Assembly: GCA_020848455.1 (NCBI GenBank)
Contig: JADLAB010000008.1
Coordinates: forward strand, 1 to 54,493
Direction: 5' to 3'
DNA: 54,493 nucleotides
Source: Polyangiaceae bacterium
GTDB taxonomy: Bacteria > Myxococcota_A > Polyangia > Polyangiales > Polyangiaceae
In this document: positions 44,622 to 53,297 of the stretch, piece by piece
Position numbering within the stretch: position 1 is the first letter of the stretch
How the letters are laid out: every line of letters starts with the position of its first letter
Made by a program: the position numbers and the translations under genes
The notes under the pieces: generated by a model
The model's database searches: none
The model's input: only the letters and a program-made list of their open reading frames with translations
What the model was told of the DNA's origin: nothing

Positions 44622-46148
44622 ATGCTGCGCTTCGCGCTGCGCCGGCTCTTGTGGGTGTTTCCGAGCGTGCTGGGCGTCTCGCTCGTGGCGTTCTACATCC
44701 TGTCGCTCTTGCCGGCGCCGGCGGAGCTCGAGCAGGCAGAGCCGGCGGTGCGCGCGGCCGAGCGGCGCGAACGCTTCCTCGATCTCCCGCTGTTCCTCAA
44801 CACCGACCCGCACGATCTGCGCACGCTCGTCGAGCGCGCCCTCGACGACCTCGCGCGGGGAGGGCAGGACGACGCGGAGCGCGGCCGGCGCGAGCTCGCC
44901 CGGCTCGGCAGCGCGGCCCTGCCCGTGCTCCTGCCCGGCCTCGACGCCCTCGCGCCGGAGGTGCGCACGCGCGTGGCGCTCGCCCTCGAGCCCGTGGCGC
45001 GCCGCATGGGCGAGCGCGGCGACGAGCCCGGCCGCGCGGACGCCGTGGTCGTGTTCTGGCAGCGCTTCTGGGAGACGCACAGCATCGAGTTCCGCGAGGG
45101 CACGGTGCGCAGCGCCGTGCGGCGCTACGCCGAGCACGGCTCGCGCACCCGCGTCGCGGAGATGCGCGCGCTCGACACCTATGCCTTGCCGGCGCTGTTC
45201 GAGGCGCTGCCGACGCCCGAGGGACCCGACGAGCTCGAGCGGGCGCGGCGCATCGTGGAGGTGCTCGGGCACGTGACCGGGCGGGTCGATCGCATCGAGG
45301 AAGGGGCGAGCCGCGACAGCGCCGGCGCGACCGTGGAGCGCTGGCGGCGCTGGTGGATGGTGTACGGGGGCGACTTCGTGGCACTCGGTGGGGCCGCGCG
45401 CGTGGGCGCCATGTTCCTCGAGACCCGCTACGGCAAGTGGGCGCTCGAGGCGGTGTCGATGCGCCTCGGGCGCGACGCCGCGGGCGTGCCCGTGCTCGAC
45501 AAGCTCCTCGAGCGCCTGCGGCTGACGCTCGCCATCATGTTCGGTGCGCTGGCGCTCGCGTACCTGTGGGCGCTGCCGCTCGGCGTGGCGAGCGCGCTGT
45601 GGCACGGCAAGGTCGTCGACCGACTGCTGTGGGCCTCGGCGCTCTTGCCCTACGCGCTCAGTCCGGCAGTGCTCGGCGTCGCTGCGCTCGGGCTCGGCGC
45701 CCCCGTCGGGGGCGCGCTCGTGTGGCCGACGCTGCTGCTCGCGCTCGCCCTCACGGCCGACCCGGCGCGCCAGGTCCGCTCGGCCCTGCTGGTGACGCTG
45801 TGCCGCGACCACGTCCTCGCCGCCCGGGCCCGCGGCGCGGGGCGGGTGCGCATCCTCTGGGCCCACGGCGTGCGCAATGCGCTCTGGCCGCTGGCGACGC
45901 GCGCCACGCTCGAGCTGCCGACCGCGCTCACCGGGGCCTTCGTGCTCGAGCGCGCCTTCAAGCTGCCCGGCCTGTGCGACGCCACGGTCGAGGCCGTGGC
46001 CCAGCGGGACGCGGGCTTCCTCATGGCCCTCGCGGTCGGTGCGGCCGCCTGGAGCGTGCTCGTCCTCGTGGCGACGGATCTCGCCTACGCCGCCCTCGAC
46101 CCGCGCGTCCGCAGCGCCATCGGTCCAGTGCGCGGGAGGGACGCGTGA
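44622..46148 (+). CDS. ABC transporter permease, DppB/YejB-like, with a large insertion
   Basis: 508 residues; the family is usually 310-360. The first membrane helix (RRLLWVFPSVLGVSLVAFYI) is normal. The usual continuation, FLETRYGKWALE to LLERLRLTLAIMFGALALAY, resumes only at about residue 265. Between lie about 220 extra residues, hydrophilic and helical, with HEAT-like parts (RELARLGSAALPVLLPGLDA, TYALPALFEALPTPEG). The EAA loop that contacts the ATPase is intact (ARARGAGRVRILWAHGVRNAL). The insertion would sit on the outer side of the membrane. The paired YejE-like permease overlaps as GTGA. No binding protein or ATPase gene is in the window. Confidence 0.85.
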   Translation: MLRFALRRLLWVFPSVLGVSLVAFYILSLLPAPAELEQAEPAVRAAERRERFLDLPLFLNTDPHDLRTLVERALDDLARGGQDDAERGRRELARLGSAALPVLLPGLDALAPEVRTRVALALEPVARRMGERGDEPGRADAVVVFWQRFWETHSIEFREGTVRSAVRRYAEHGSRTRVAEMRALDTYALPALFEALPTPEGPDELERARRIVEVLGHVTGRVDRIEEGASRDSAGATVERWRRWWMVYGGDFVALGGAARVGAMFLETRYGKWALEAVSMRLGRDAAGVPVLDKLLERLRLTLAIMFGALALAYLWALPLGVASALWHGKVVDRLLWASALLPYALSPAVLGVAALGLGAPVGGALVWPTLLLALALTADPARQVRSALLVTLCRDHVLAARARGAGRVRILWAHGVRNALWPLATRATLELPTALTGAFVLERAFKLPGLCDATVEAVAQRDAGFLMALAVGAAAWSVLVLVATDLAYAALDPRVRSAIGPVRGRDA

Positions 46149-47182
46149 GGCACGGCAAGCTCGTGCTGCGCCGCCTGGGCCGGAGCGTGCGGCTGCGCCT
46201 CGGCCTGCTCATGTGCGCCATCGTGGCGCTGCCGGCGCTGTTCGCCGACCTGCTCGCCGCGGACGGGCCGCTCTGGGTGGTCGGCGGGAGCGGCTTCCGG
46301 CCCTTCGCGGCCGTGGTGGACGCCGAGCGCTACGGCCAGGCGAGCCCGGAGTCCATCGCCGCCGAGCACGCCGACGACTTCGCGATCTGGCCCCTGCGCC
46401 GCTTCGGCCCCGAGCGCGTGACGGCGGCGGGACCGCGCGCCGCGCCCTCCGCCGAGCACTGGCTCGGCACCGACGGCGAGGGACGCGACGTCATGGCGCG
46501 GCTGGTGCACGGGATCCGGCGCACGCTCGGCGTGACGCTGCTCGCCCTCCTCGCGGCCCTCTGCCTCGGCGTGCCCGTGGGGGCGCTCGCCGGCCACTCG
46601 GGCGGCTTCTGGGACGAGCTCTTGTCGCGTCCGGTCGAGCTCATCCAGGCCTTCCCCGCGCTCGTCGCCATCGCCGTCGCGCGCGCCGTCGATCCGAGCG
46701 GCTCGCCCTGGGTGTTCGGCGCGGCGGTCGCGGCCGTGCGCTGGGCCGAGGTCGCGCGCCTGGTGCGCGGCGAGGTCGTGCGCCTCGGGAGCGAGGACTT
46801 CGTGCTCGGCGCGCGGGCCATCGGCTGCTCGGCCTGGCGCACGTTCTGGCGGCACGTGCTGCCGCAGGCGCTGCGTCCGGTCGGCGTGAGCGTCATGTTC
46901 GGCGCCGTCTCGCTCGTGCTGCTCGAGGTGGCCGCGTCCTTCATCGGCATCGGCGTCGACGCCTCGTGGGGCGCGCTCATCGCCGATGGGCTCCACGGCG
47001 GCGGGACGCTGCTCTCGGTCCTCGCGGGGGTGGGGGCGCTCGCGGTGTTCGCGACCGGCGCCTACCTCGTGGCGGACGCCGCCGACGAGGCCTGCGACGC
47101 GCGCCTCGCCTCGCGGCGGCGCCTCGTCGATCGACGGGTCCGCTCCTTCGTGTGGCGCCTGCTGTCCTCGCGCGACGGTTGA
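46145..47182 (+). CDS. ABC transporter permease, YejE/DppC-like
   Basis: 345 residues. After the first membrane helix an extended external loop (ADGPLWVVGGSGFRPFAAVV to HWLGTDGEGRDVMARLVHGI) matches the YejE/OppC arrangement, where ENWLGTD-GRDV is the family mark. Five further helices and an EAA loop (GARAIGCSAWRTFWRHVLPQ) follow. It forms the inner-membrane channel with the preceding permease for import of a peptide-like solute (inference from family). GTG at 46145 overlaps the previous stop, with GGGAGGG 4 nt upstream. Confidence 0.88.
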   Translation: MRHGKLVLRRLGRSVRLRLGLLMCAIVALPALFADLLAADGPLWVVGGSGFRPFAAVVDAERYGQASPESIAAEHADDFAIWPLRRFGPERVTAAGPRAAPSAEHWLGTDGEGRDVMARLVHGIRRTLGVTLLALLAALCLGVPVGALAGHSGGFWDELLSRPVELIQAFPALVAIAVARAVDPSGSPWVFGAAVAAVRWAEVARLVRGEVVRLGSEDFVLGARAIGCSAWRTFWRHVLPQALRPVGVSVMFGAVSLVLLEVAASFIGIGVDASWGALIADGLHGGGTLLSVLAGVGALAVFATGAYLVADAADEACDARLASRRRLVDRRVRSFVWRLLSSRDG

Positions 47183-47244
47183 GCGGCCTCGCGTCTGTTC
47201 GAGGCCCGTCGCGCGTGGTAGTGCTGCGTCGCGTGGAGCGGAGC

Positions 47245-48066
47245 GTGGGAACGGACGGCGGCGCCAAGCCCTTCTTGAAGTGGGTCGGCGGCAAGCGAAG
47301 CCTCTTGCCGCAGCTCCTGCCCCACGTGCCCGAGCGCTTCGGCACCTACCACGAGCCTTTCCTGGGCGGCGCCGCGCTCTTCTTCCACCTCGCGCGCACG
47401 CGCCCACCCTTCCGGGCGCGCCTCTCGGACACGAACGAGCGGCTGGTGCGCACCTACCTCGCCGTCCGCGATCGGGTTGAGGAGGTCATCGTTCTGCTCG
47501 CGAGCTATCCGCACGATCCGGAGTTTTTCGCCGAGCTACGCGCCCGCGACATCGACGACCGCAGCGACGTCGAGGTGGCGGCCTGGCTCGTCTACCTGAA
47601 CCACACCGGCTACAACGGGCTCTACCGGGTCAACAGCCGCAACCGCTTCAACGTGCCCTTCGGCGCCTACGCGCGGCCGCGCTACTGCAACCCGGCGCTC
47701 CTGCGCGCCGCGTCGCGGGCCCTTGCGTCCGCGCACATCGAGGCGGGTGGCTTCGAGCGCGTCGCGGCCCGGGCGCGCCGCGGGGACTTCGTCTACTTCG
47801 ACCCGCCCTACGTGCCCCTCACCGCCACGAGCGCGTTCACCGCCTACACGCGCGACGGCTTCGGGCACGATGCGCAGCAGCGGCTGCGCGACGTGGCCCG
47901 CGCCCTCAAGGGCCGTGGCGTGCGCGTGCTCTTGTCGAACTCCTCGGCGCCCGCGGTGCACGAGCTCTACCGCGACGGCTTCGAGCTCGTCACCATCGGG
48001 GCGCGCCGTGCGGTGAGCTGCCGGGCCGACGGGCGCGGACCGATCGCCGAGCTGATCATCCGCTGA
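47245..48066 (+). CDS. dam: DNA adenine N6-methyltransferase, Dam type
   Basis: 273 residues, usual for Dam/M.DpnII-type enzymes. It should methylate adenine in a short palindrome, classically GATC. Motifs: FLKWVGGKRSLLPQL at the N-terminus, HEPFLGGAALFFHL (SAM-binding motif I), SDTNERLV, NHTGYNGLYRVN and YFDPPYVPL (catalytic DPPY, Asp186). No cognate restriction enzyme is adjacent, so it looks like an orphan methylase. The start is one of several GTGs: 47245 has GGAG 6 nt upstream, while 47233 and 47221 are alternatives. Confidence 0.9.
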   Translation: MGTDGGAKPFLKWVGGKRSLLPQLLPHVPERFGTYHEPFLGGAALFFHLARTRPPFRARLSDTNERLVRTYLAVRDRVEEVIVLLASYPHDPEFFAELRARDIDDRSDVEVAAWLVYLNHTGYNGLYRVNSRNRFNVPFGAYARPRYCNPALLRAASRALASAHIEAGGFERVAARARRGDFVYFDPPYVPLTATSAFTAYTRDGFGHDAQQRLRDVARALKGRGVRVLLSNSSAPAVHELYRDGFELVTIGARRAVSCRADGRGPIAELIIR

Positions 48067-48147
48067 ACGTCCGGGCGCCGCCGGCGCGATCCGCCGAACT
48101 TGTGTAGCCTCGCGCCCGCGGCCCGGTGTAGATGAGCGCGAGCTCCC

Positions 48148-48843
48148 ATGGCCATGTACGGCTGGTCCTTCCACGCGCCGACGCCGGACGACGTCGGGCG
48201 CCTGCTCCGGGCCCTCAGCAAGCACCGCTACGTGGTCGAGGTCGAGCTCCGCCTGCACTGGGCGGTCGACGCCGCGCTCGCCGACGCGGAGCCCTGGAGC
48301 GAGCGTGCCCGCGCGTTCGCACGCATCCGCTCCGAGCTCGACCTCGGGTCGCGCGACGAGCGGCTCTGGCAGCCCGCCAGCCTGAGCGAGGTCACGGGGG
48401 CGCTCGCGCGGCTCTGGGGCGCCGACCGCGCGGCCGAGTCGACCCGCCAGCGCCTGTCCGCGCTCTTGCGCGCGGCCGGGATCGCCCGACCACCGCACCT
48501 CGCCTTCCTGTCCGAGCCCGACGACCCGCCGCACCCCGAGCTCGTGCTGTGCGACTGGGAGCTCCTGCCGGTGGACGAGCTCGACATGGAGCGCCACGCC
48601 GGGGCCCTGCTGGCGATGGAGCGCGCCGAGGAGGCGGTGAGCGCGTCCGAGCCGCTCTACCAGGAGGGGCCGGTGCTCGCCGAGCCCGAGCTGTGCGACG
48701 GGGCCCCGGACGGCGTGCTCTGCGAGGACCTCGTCGTCTGGGCCGACGGTCCGTACAGCTACTCCGACTACGTGTTTCGCGGCGTCGCGCGCGCGGCGAA
48801 GCTCGAGCCGCCCGTGGGCTGGCACGACCTCGACGAGCCGTAG
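48148..48843 (+). CDS. Hypothetical cytoplasmic protein
   Basis: 231 residues, no signal peptide or membrane segment. The N-terminus (YGWSFHAPTPDDVGRLLRAL) looks globular, with many Trp and acidic residues throughout. No family was recognised. It lies between dam and the thioredoxin-rhodanese gene in the same direction. The ATG at 48148 lacks a ribosome site and a second ATG lies 6 nt on, so the start is uncertain. Confidence 0.65.
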   Translation: MAMYGWSFHAPTPDDVGRLLRALSKHRYVVEVELRLHWAVDAALADAEPWSERARAFARIRSELDLGSRDERLWQPASLSEVTGALARLWGADRAAESTRQRLSALLRAAGIARPPHLAFLSEPDDPPHPELVLCDWELLPVDELDMERHAGALLAMERAEEAVSASEPLYQEGPVLAEPELCDGAPDGVLCEDLVVWADGPYSYSDYVFRGVARAAKLEPPVGWHDLDEP

Positions 48844-48923
48844 CCTCGTGCCTCGCCCCTGGCCCCTGGCTCCGCGCCCCTTCTGGTGTGGCGCACGGGC
48901 CGCGACGTGGTTATGAGGGGACC

Positions 48924-49562
48924 ATGTCGCTTCCCGTCGTGTCCGAGCAGGATTTCGAGCGCGAGGTCCTGCAGAGCGAGGTGCCGGTCCTGGTCGACTT
49001 TTTCGCCGACTGGTGCCAGCCGTGCAAGACCGTCGCGCCCGAGGTCGAGGCGCTCGCCGCCGAGCTCGCGGGGCGCGCCAAGTTCGTCAAGGTCGACATC
49101 GACCGCTCCAAGCGGCTCGCGGCCGCGCTCCGCATCCAGGCGGTGCCGACCTTCATGGCCTTCTTCCAGGGGCGGCCGGTCGCCATGGAGCAGGGCGTGG
49201 TCAAGCGCAAGCGCCTGCGCGAGCTCATCGAGCCCTTCCTGCCGCGGGCCGAGGGGGCGGTGCGGGTCCCCGAGCTCGTGGAGCTCCTGAAGCAGGGCGC
49301 GGTCGTGCCGGTCGACACGCGCGACGCCGCGTCCTACGGGCGCGCGCGCATCCCCGGCGCCGCGCACATCCCGCTCGAGGAGCTCGAGTCGCGCCTCGCC
49401 GAGCTGCACATGCTCGGGGCGCCGGTCCTCTACTGCCGCTCCGGCGACAAGACGAAGGCCCTGTGCGAGAAGCTCGCGCAGGACGGCGTGCCGGTCGCGT
49501 TCCTCGAGGGCGGGCTGCTCGCCTGGGAGGCCGAGCGGCAGCGGATCGAGCGGCCCGACTGA
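48924..49562 (+). CDS. Thioredoxin-rhodanese fusion protein
   Basis: 212 residues. The N-terminal thioredoxin (1-108) has LVDFFADWCQPCKTVAPEVE with the active-site pair Cys31/Cys34 and the cis-Pro motif AVPTFMAF. The C-terminal rhodanese (about 112-212) has VPVDTRDAASYGRARIPGA and the sulfur-carrying loop LYCRSGDKTKALCEKL (Cys171). The CRSGDKT loop is of the length used for sulfur rather than phosphate chemistry. The fusion suggests the thioredoxin part reduces a persulfide carried by the rhodanese part, or passes sulfur to a client. GAGGGG precedes the ATG. It converges on larC with a gap of 8 bp. Confidence 0.88.
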   Translation: MSLPVVSEQDFEREVLQSEVPVLVDFFADWCQPCKTVAPEVEALAAELAGRAKFVKVDIDRSKRLAAALRIQAVPTFMAFFQGRPVAMEQGVVKRKRLRELIEPFLPRAEGAVRVPELVELLKQGAVVPVDTRDAASYGRARIPGAAHIPLEELESRLAELHMLGAPVLYCRSGDKTKALCEKLAQDGVPVAFLEGGLLAWEAERQRIERPD

Positions 49563-49570
49563 GGGCGCGC

Positions 49571-51019
49571 TCAGCGCGCCGTCGACGCCTCGTAGGCGGC
49601 GAGCGCGGCCGCGAGCACCACGCGCACGGGGACGCCGTGCTCGCGCGCGGCGGCGGCGCACGCCGCGAACTCGGGCTTGGCGCTCGGCGCGTGCCCCGCG
49701 CCGTCGGGCCCCTCGGTCACCTTGAGCGGCAGGCTCCCGAAGCGCGTCGGCACCTCGATCATGCGGCGGGCGAGCTCGGTGCGGGTCACGGTCGAGCGCC
49801 GCAGGCCGATGGTCGTCGTCTCGGTGAGCAGGCAGCCGGCGACGGCGTCGGCGCGCTCGTGCGTCGCCAGCGCGGCGATGGTGAGCCCTGGGCGCCCCTT
49901 CTTCATCACGATGGGCACGGCCCAGGCGTCGAGCGCCCCGGCGTCGAAGAGCGCGCCGATGGCGTGCGCGGCGAGCTCGCCGGTCATGTCGTCGACGTTC
50001 GCCTCGCACACGACGTGCGTGCCGAGGTCGCGCGCGTGGGCCGAGGGCTCGCCGAGCACGGCGCGGAGCACGTTCGGTCGATCGGGCAGCTCGCGCGTGC
50101 CGGCCCCGTGACCCACGCGCTCGGGCCGGAAGCGCGGCCACGGCACGAAATGCCGTGCCGCCGTCGCCACGATCGCGGCGCCGGTAGGCGTCACGAGCTC
50201 GACCTCGAGCTCGACGCCGTAGGTCGGCACGTGGCGCAGGCACAGCACCGTCGCGGGGGCCGGCAAGGGCAGCACGCCGTGGCGCGCCGTGACGAAGCCA
50301 CGGCCGAGCGGCAGCGGCGAGCACGCCACGTCGGCGCCGAGGTAGTCGAGCGCCGCCGCCGCGCCCACGATGTCGACGATCGCGTCGACCCCGCCGACCT
50401 CGTGGAAGTGGACGTCGTCGAGCGGGGTCGCGTGCACGGTCGCCTCGGCCTCGCCGAGCCGGCGGAAGATGCGGCGCGCCAGGCTGCGGACGCCCGGCTC
50501 GAGCGGGGCGTCGGCGAGGAGCCGATCGATCGTCGCGTAGCTGCGCTCCGGGTGGGGCTCGGTGAGCTCGACCTGGAACGTCGTCGCCACGATGCCGCTG
50601 CGATGGGCGTGCCCGAGCACCAGGCGGTAGCCGCCGAGGGGCAGGGCGGCGAGCGCGCGCTCGACCGCGGCGAGCGGCACGCCGAGGTCGAGCAGGGCCG
50701 CGAGGGTCATGTCCCCCGCGACGCCGCTAGGACAGTCGAGGAAGAGCAGCTTGCCCCGCCCCGCCCCGGCGGCGAGCGGCTCGGGGCCGGGGCCGTGCGC
50801 GTGGTCGGCGGGGTGGGCCACCGCGCGCTCGTGCGGATGCTCGTGCCCGTGGGGATGCACGTGGTGGTCGTGGGGATGCACGTGGTGGTCGTGCGGGTGC
50901 GCGTGGCCGTGCTCGTGCTCGTGCGCCGCGCCGGGCGGCTGCGGCCGCACCGAAGCGGGCGCGTGCTCGTCCGTCTCGGCCGGCGCGTCGGCACCGGGAT
51001 CGTCGCGCCGGTCGCTCAC
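49571..51019 (-). CDS. larC: Nickel insertion protein LarC with His-rich extension
   Basis: 482 residues. LarC inserts nickel into the pincer nucleotide cofactor of lactate racemase-type enzymes, using CTP. The core starts near residue 90 with LLFLDCPSGVAGDMTLAALL and continues through FHEVGGVDAIVDIVGAAAAL, LVTPTGAAIVATA and VVCEANVDDMTGELAAHAIG, all characteristic of the DUF111 family. Before it, residues 33-76 hold 20 His in 44 positions (HPHDHHVHPH repeats), a likely nickel store. In Lactobacillus plantarum larC is split by a programmed frameshift; here it is one uninterrupted frame. GTG at 51019 overlaps the larB stop, with AGGAG 7 nt upstream. Confidence 0.9.
   Translation of the reverse strand: MSDRRDDPGADAPAETDEHAPASVRPQPPGAAHEHEHGHAHPHDHHVHPHDHHVHPHGHEHPHERAVAHPADHAHGPGPEPLAAGAGRGKLLFLDCPSGVAGDMTLAALLDLGVPLAAVERALAALPLGGYRLVLGHAHRSGIVATTFQVELTEPHPERSYATIDRLLADAPLEPGVRSLARRIFRRLGEAEATVHATPLDDVHFHEVGGVDAIVDIVGAAAALDYLGADVACSPLPLGRGFVTARHGVLPLPAPATVLCLRHVPTYGVELEVELVTPTGAAIVATAARHFVPWPRFRPERVGHGAGTRELPDRPNVLRAVLGEPSAHARDLGTHVVCEANVDDMTGELAAHAIGALFDAGALDAWAVPIVMKKGRPGLTIAALATHERADAVAGCLLTETTTIGLRRSTVTRTELARRMIEVPTRFGSLPLKVTEGPDGAGHAPSAKPEFAACAAAAREHGVPVRVVLAAALAAYEASTAR
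50849..50890. repeat. Two perfect 21-bp tandem repeats in larC
   Basis: The units 50849-50869 and 50870-50890 are identical and encode the repeated His block (DHHVHPH) of the LarC extension. They allow in-frame expansion or contraction of the metal-binding stretch. Confidence 0.9.
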
Positions 51020-51795
51020 GGGGGGTCTCCTTGGCGGGGGGGCTCGGCGCGCGGCAGCATGCGGTGGACCGCCATCGCGGCGCCGAAGCCGTTGTCGATG
51101 TTGACCACGGTGACCCCCGACGCGCACGAGGTGAGCATGCCGAAGAGCGCCGTGAGCCCTCCGAAGGCCGCACCGTACCCGATCGAGGTCGGGACCGCGA
51201 CCACCGGGCAACCGAGCAGCCCGCCGACGACGCTCGGCAGCGCACCCTCCATGCCGGCGAGCACGATGGCGGCGCTCGCGGTGCGCAGATCCGGCACGCG
51301 GTCGAGCAGCCGGTGCAGGCCCGCGACGCCCACGTCGTAGGTGCGCCGCGGCTCGAGGCCGAGCGCCTCGAGCGTCTCGACGGCCTCCTCGGCGCAGGGG
51401 ATGTCGCTCGTGCCGGCACACACGACGGCGACGTGCCGGCAGGGGCGGGCCCGCGGCGGGGTCGGCTCGAGGCGCGCGACCCGCGCGGCGGCGGCGTAGC
51501 GCAGGCCCGGCTGCGCCGCCGCGAGGATGGCGGCCTTGTCGGCGTCGAGGCGCGTGACGAGCAGGTTGTGGCCGCCGCGCAGCACCTCGGCGGCGATGTG
51601 CACGATCTGCTCGGCGGTCTTGCCGGCCCCGAACACGACCTCGGGCGCCCCGTGGCGCAGCGCGCGATGGTGGTCCACCGAGGCGAAGCCGAGATCGCGA
51701 TAGGGAAGGTCGCCGAGCTCGCCGAGGGCGGCGTCGACGTCGAGCGCGCCCGTCTGCACGCGCGCCAGGAGCTCCCGCAAGCGGCTCGGATCCAC
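51016..51795 (-). CDS. larB: Pincer cofactor biosynthesis protein LarB
   Basis: 259 residues. LarB carboxylates and hydrolyses nicotinic acid adenine dinucleotide to start synthesis of the nickel-pincer nucleotide. The N-terminus RLRELLARVQTGALDVDAAL and LGFASVDHHRALRHGAPEVVFGAGKT are typical. The C-terminal half is AIR-carboxylase-like (VVCAGTSDIPCAEEAVETLE, YDVGVAGLHRLL, VLAGMEGALPSVVGGL, VPTSIGYGAAFGG). GTG at 51795 is supported by a promoter ending 8 nt before it. It is coupled to larC. larE and larA are not in the window. Confidence 0.92.
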   Translation of the reverse strand: MDPSRLRELLARVQTGALDVDAALGELGDLPYRDLGFASVDHHRALRHGAPEVVFGAGKTAEQIVHIAAEVLRGGHNLLVTRLDADKAAILAAAQPGLRYAAAARVARLEPTPPRARPCRHVAVVCAGTSDIPCAEEAVETLEALGLEPRRTYDVGVAGLHRLLDRVPDLRTASAAIVLAGMEGALPSVVGGLLGCPVVAVPTSIGYGAAFGGLTALFGMLTSCASGVTVVNIDNGFGAAMAVHRMLPRAEPPRQGDPP

Positions 51796-51803
51796 CGCTC
51801 GCG

Positions 51804-51832
51804 GCTGTACGCCTTCGGAGGGGTCCGTGCAA
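51804..51832 (-). promoter_or_regulatory. Promoter of larB-larC, leaderless type
   Basis: On the minus strand TTGCAC (51832-51827), 17 nt, TACAGC (51809-51804), then 8 nt to the GTG at 51795. It is divergent from the pmbA promoter in a 117-bp gap. Confidence 0.45.
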
Positions 51833-51876
51833 GCCGCGCGGCCCGGCGCGGCCCCTCGCCCGAGCGGACGCGCGGC

Positions 51877-51905
51877 TTGTCACGGCCGGCGCGAGAACGT
51901 AGCTT
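51877..51905 (+). promoter_or_regulatory. Promoter of pmbA, leaderless type
   Basis: TTGTCA (51877-51882, five of six consensus bases), 17 nt, TAGCTT (51900-51905), then 7 nt to the GTG at 51913. No ribosome site is present. Confidence 0.5.
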
Positions 51906-51912
51906 GCCCCGC

Positions 51913-53289
51913 GTGAAGACGGACATCGAGGCAGAGTTGAGCCGGCTCGGCGATCTCGCGCGCGATCTCGTCGCCCGGGCGCGGGCGCGGGGCGCCGACG
52001 TGGCGGAGGCCATCGCGCGCAGCGGCTCGGAGCTCTCGGCCAAGGTGCGCCTCGGCGAGCCCGAGCTGGTCGAGGAGGCCGGCCACCGCGGCGTCGGCAT
52101 GCGCATCATGAAGGACCAGCGCGTGGCGCTCACCTCGACCTCCGACATGACGCCGCGTGGCCTCGAGCGCTTCCTCGACGACGCCATCGAGCTCGTCTCG
52201 GTGAGCCAGGAGGATCCGTTCGCGGGCCCGGCCGATCCCGCCCTCGTCGCGAAGGAAGTACCCGTGCCGACCGATCTCTACGATCCGGCCGTGGGCGCGA
52301 TCGACGCCGACGCGGCCATCCAGTGGGCGACGCGCGGCGAGGCGGCCGCGCGCGCCGCCGACCCGCGCATCACGAACAGCGACGGGGCGACCTTCTCGCG
52401 CGCCACCGGCGCCTTCGCCATCGCGCTCTCGGGCGGCTTCTCGGGCGGCTACGCCTCGACCTACGCGTCGCTCGTCGTGACCCCCGTGGCCGAGGACGAG
52501 GGCCACAAGAAGCGCCGCGGCTTTCACTGGACGGCGCGGCGTTTCGCGGCGGATCTCGAGGACGCCGAGGCCGTCGGCCGCGAGGCCGCGCGCCGCACGC
52601 TGCGCAAGCTCGGCGCGCGCAAGGTGCCGAGCACCGAGGCGCCCGTCGTGTTCGATCCCGACGCCGCGCGCTCCATCCTCGGCATGCTGGCGGGGGCCGT
52701 CGTCGGCTCGAGCGTGTGGCGCAAGCAGAGCTACCTCGCCGGTCGCGAGGGCACGCGCGTGGCGAGCGACCTCGTCACCGTCGTCGACGACCCCTTGTTG
52801 CCGCGCGCGCCGGGCTCGCGCCCCTTCGACGGCGAGGGCCTACTCAGCCGCCGCAACCTCGTCGTCGAGCGCGGCGTGCTCAAGACCTACCTCTGCGACA
52901 GCTACAGCGCCCGCAAGCTCGGCCGCGCGCCGACGGCGAGCGCGGCGCGTGGCTCGGGTGGCGGCGTCGGGGCCTCGACGACGAACTTCGTGCTCCAGCC
53001 CGGCACCCAGAAGGCCGAGGACATCGTGCGCTCGACCGAGCGCGGGCTCTACGTGACCGAGATGATGGGCTTCGGCTTCAACCCCGTGACCGGCGACTTC
53101 TCGCGCGGCGCCTCGGGCTTCTGGATCGAGAAGGGCGAGCTCGCCTTCCCGGTGAGCGAGGTCACGATCTCGCTCAACGCCGACGCGTTGTTTCAGGCCA
53201 TCGACGCGGTCGGTGACGACCTCGACCTCCGCACGGCCACGGCCGCGCCGACCCTGCGCGTCGCGGCCATGACCATCGCGGGGAGCTAG
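51913..53289 (+). CDS. pmbA: TldD/PmbA family metallopeptidase subunit, PmbA (TldE) type
   Basis: 458 residues. PmbA/TldE partners TldD in a complex that trims peptides such as microcin B17 and degrades CcdA. The sequence shows RGVGMRIMKDQRVALTSTSD, ITNSDGATFSRATG, VVFDPDAARSILGMLAGAVV, RPFDGEGLLSRRNLVVERGV and GFGFNPVTGDFSRGASGFWI, all family marks. The HExxxH zinc motif of TldD is missing, so this is the non-catalytic PmbA side. No tldD is in the window. GTG at 51913 is fixed by the promoter. It converges on the next gene with 8 bp between stops. Confidence 0.9.
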   Translation: MKTDIEAELSRLGDLARDLVARARARGADVAEAIARSGSELSAKVRLGEPELVEEAGHRGVGMRIMKDQRVALTSTSDMTPRGLERFLDDAIELVSVSQEDPFAGPADPALVAKEVPVPTDLYDPAVGAIDADAAIQWATRGEAAARAADPRITNSDGATFSRATGAFAIALSGGFSGGYASTYASLVVTPVAEDEGHKKRRGFHWTARRFAADLEDAEAVGREAARRTLRKLGARKVPSTEAPVVFDPDAARSILGMLAGAVVGSSVWRKQSYLAGREGTRVASDLVTVVDDPLLPRAPGSRPFDGEGLLSRRNLVVERGVLKTYLCDSYSARKLGRAPTASAARGSGGGVGASTTNFVLQPGTQKAEDIVRSTERGLYVTEMMGFGFNPVTGDFSRGASGFWIEKGELAFPVSEVTISLNADALFQAIDAVGDDLDLRTATAAPTLRVAAMTIAGS

Positions 53290-53297
53290 GAGCACCG

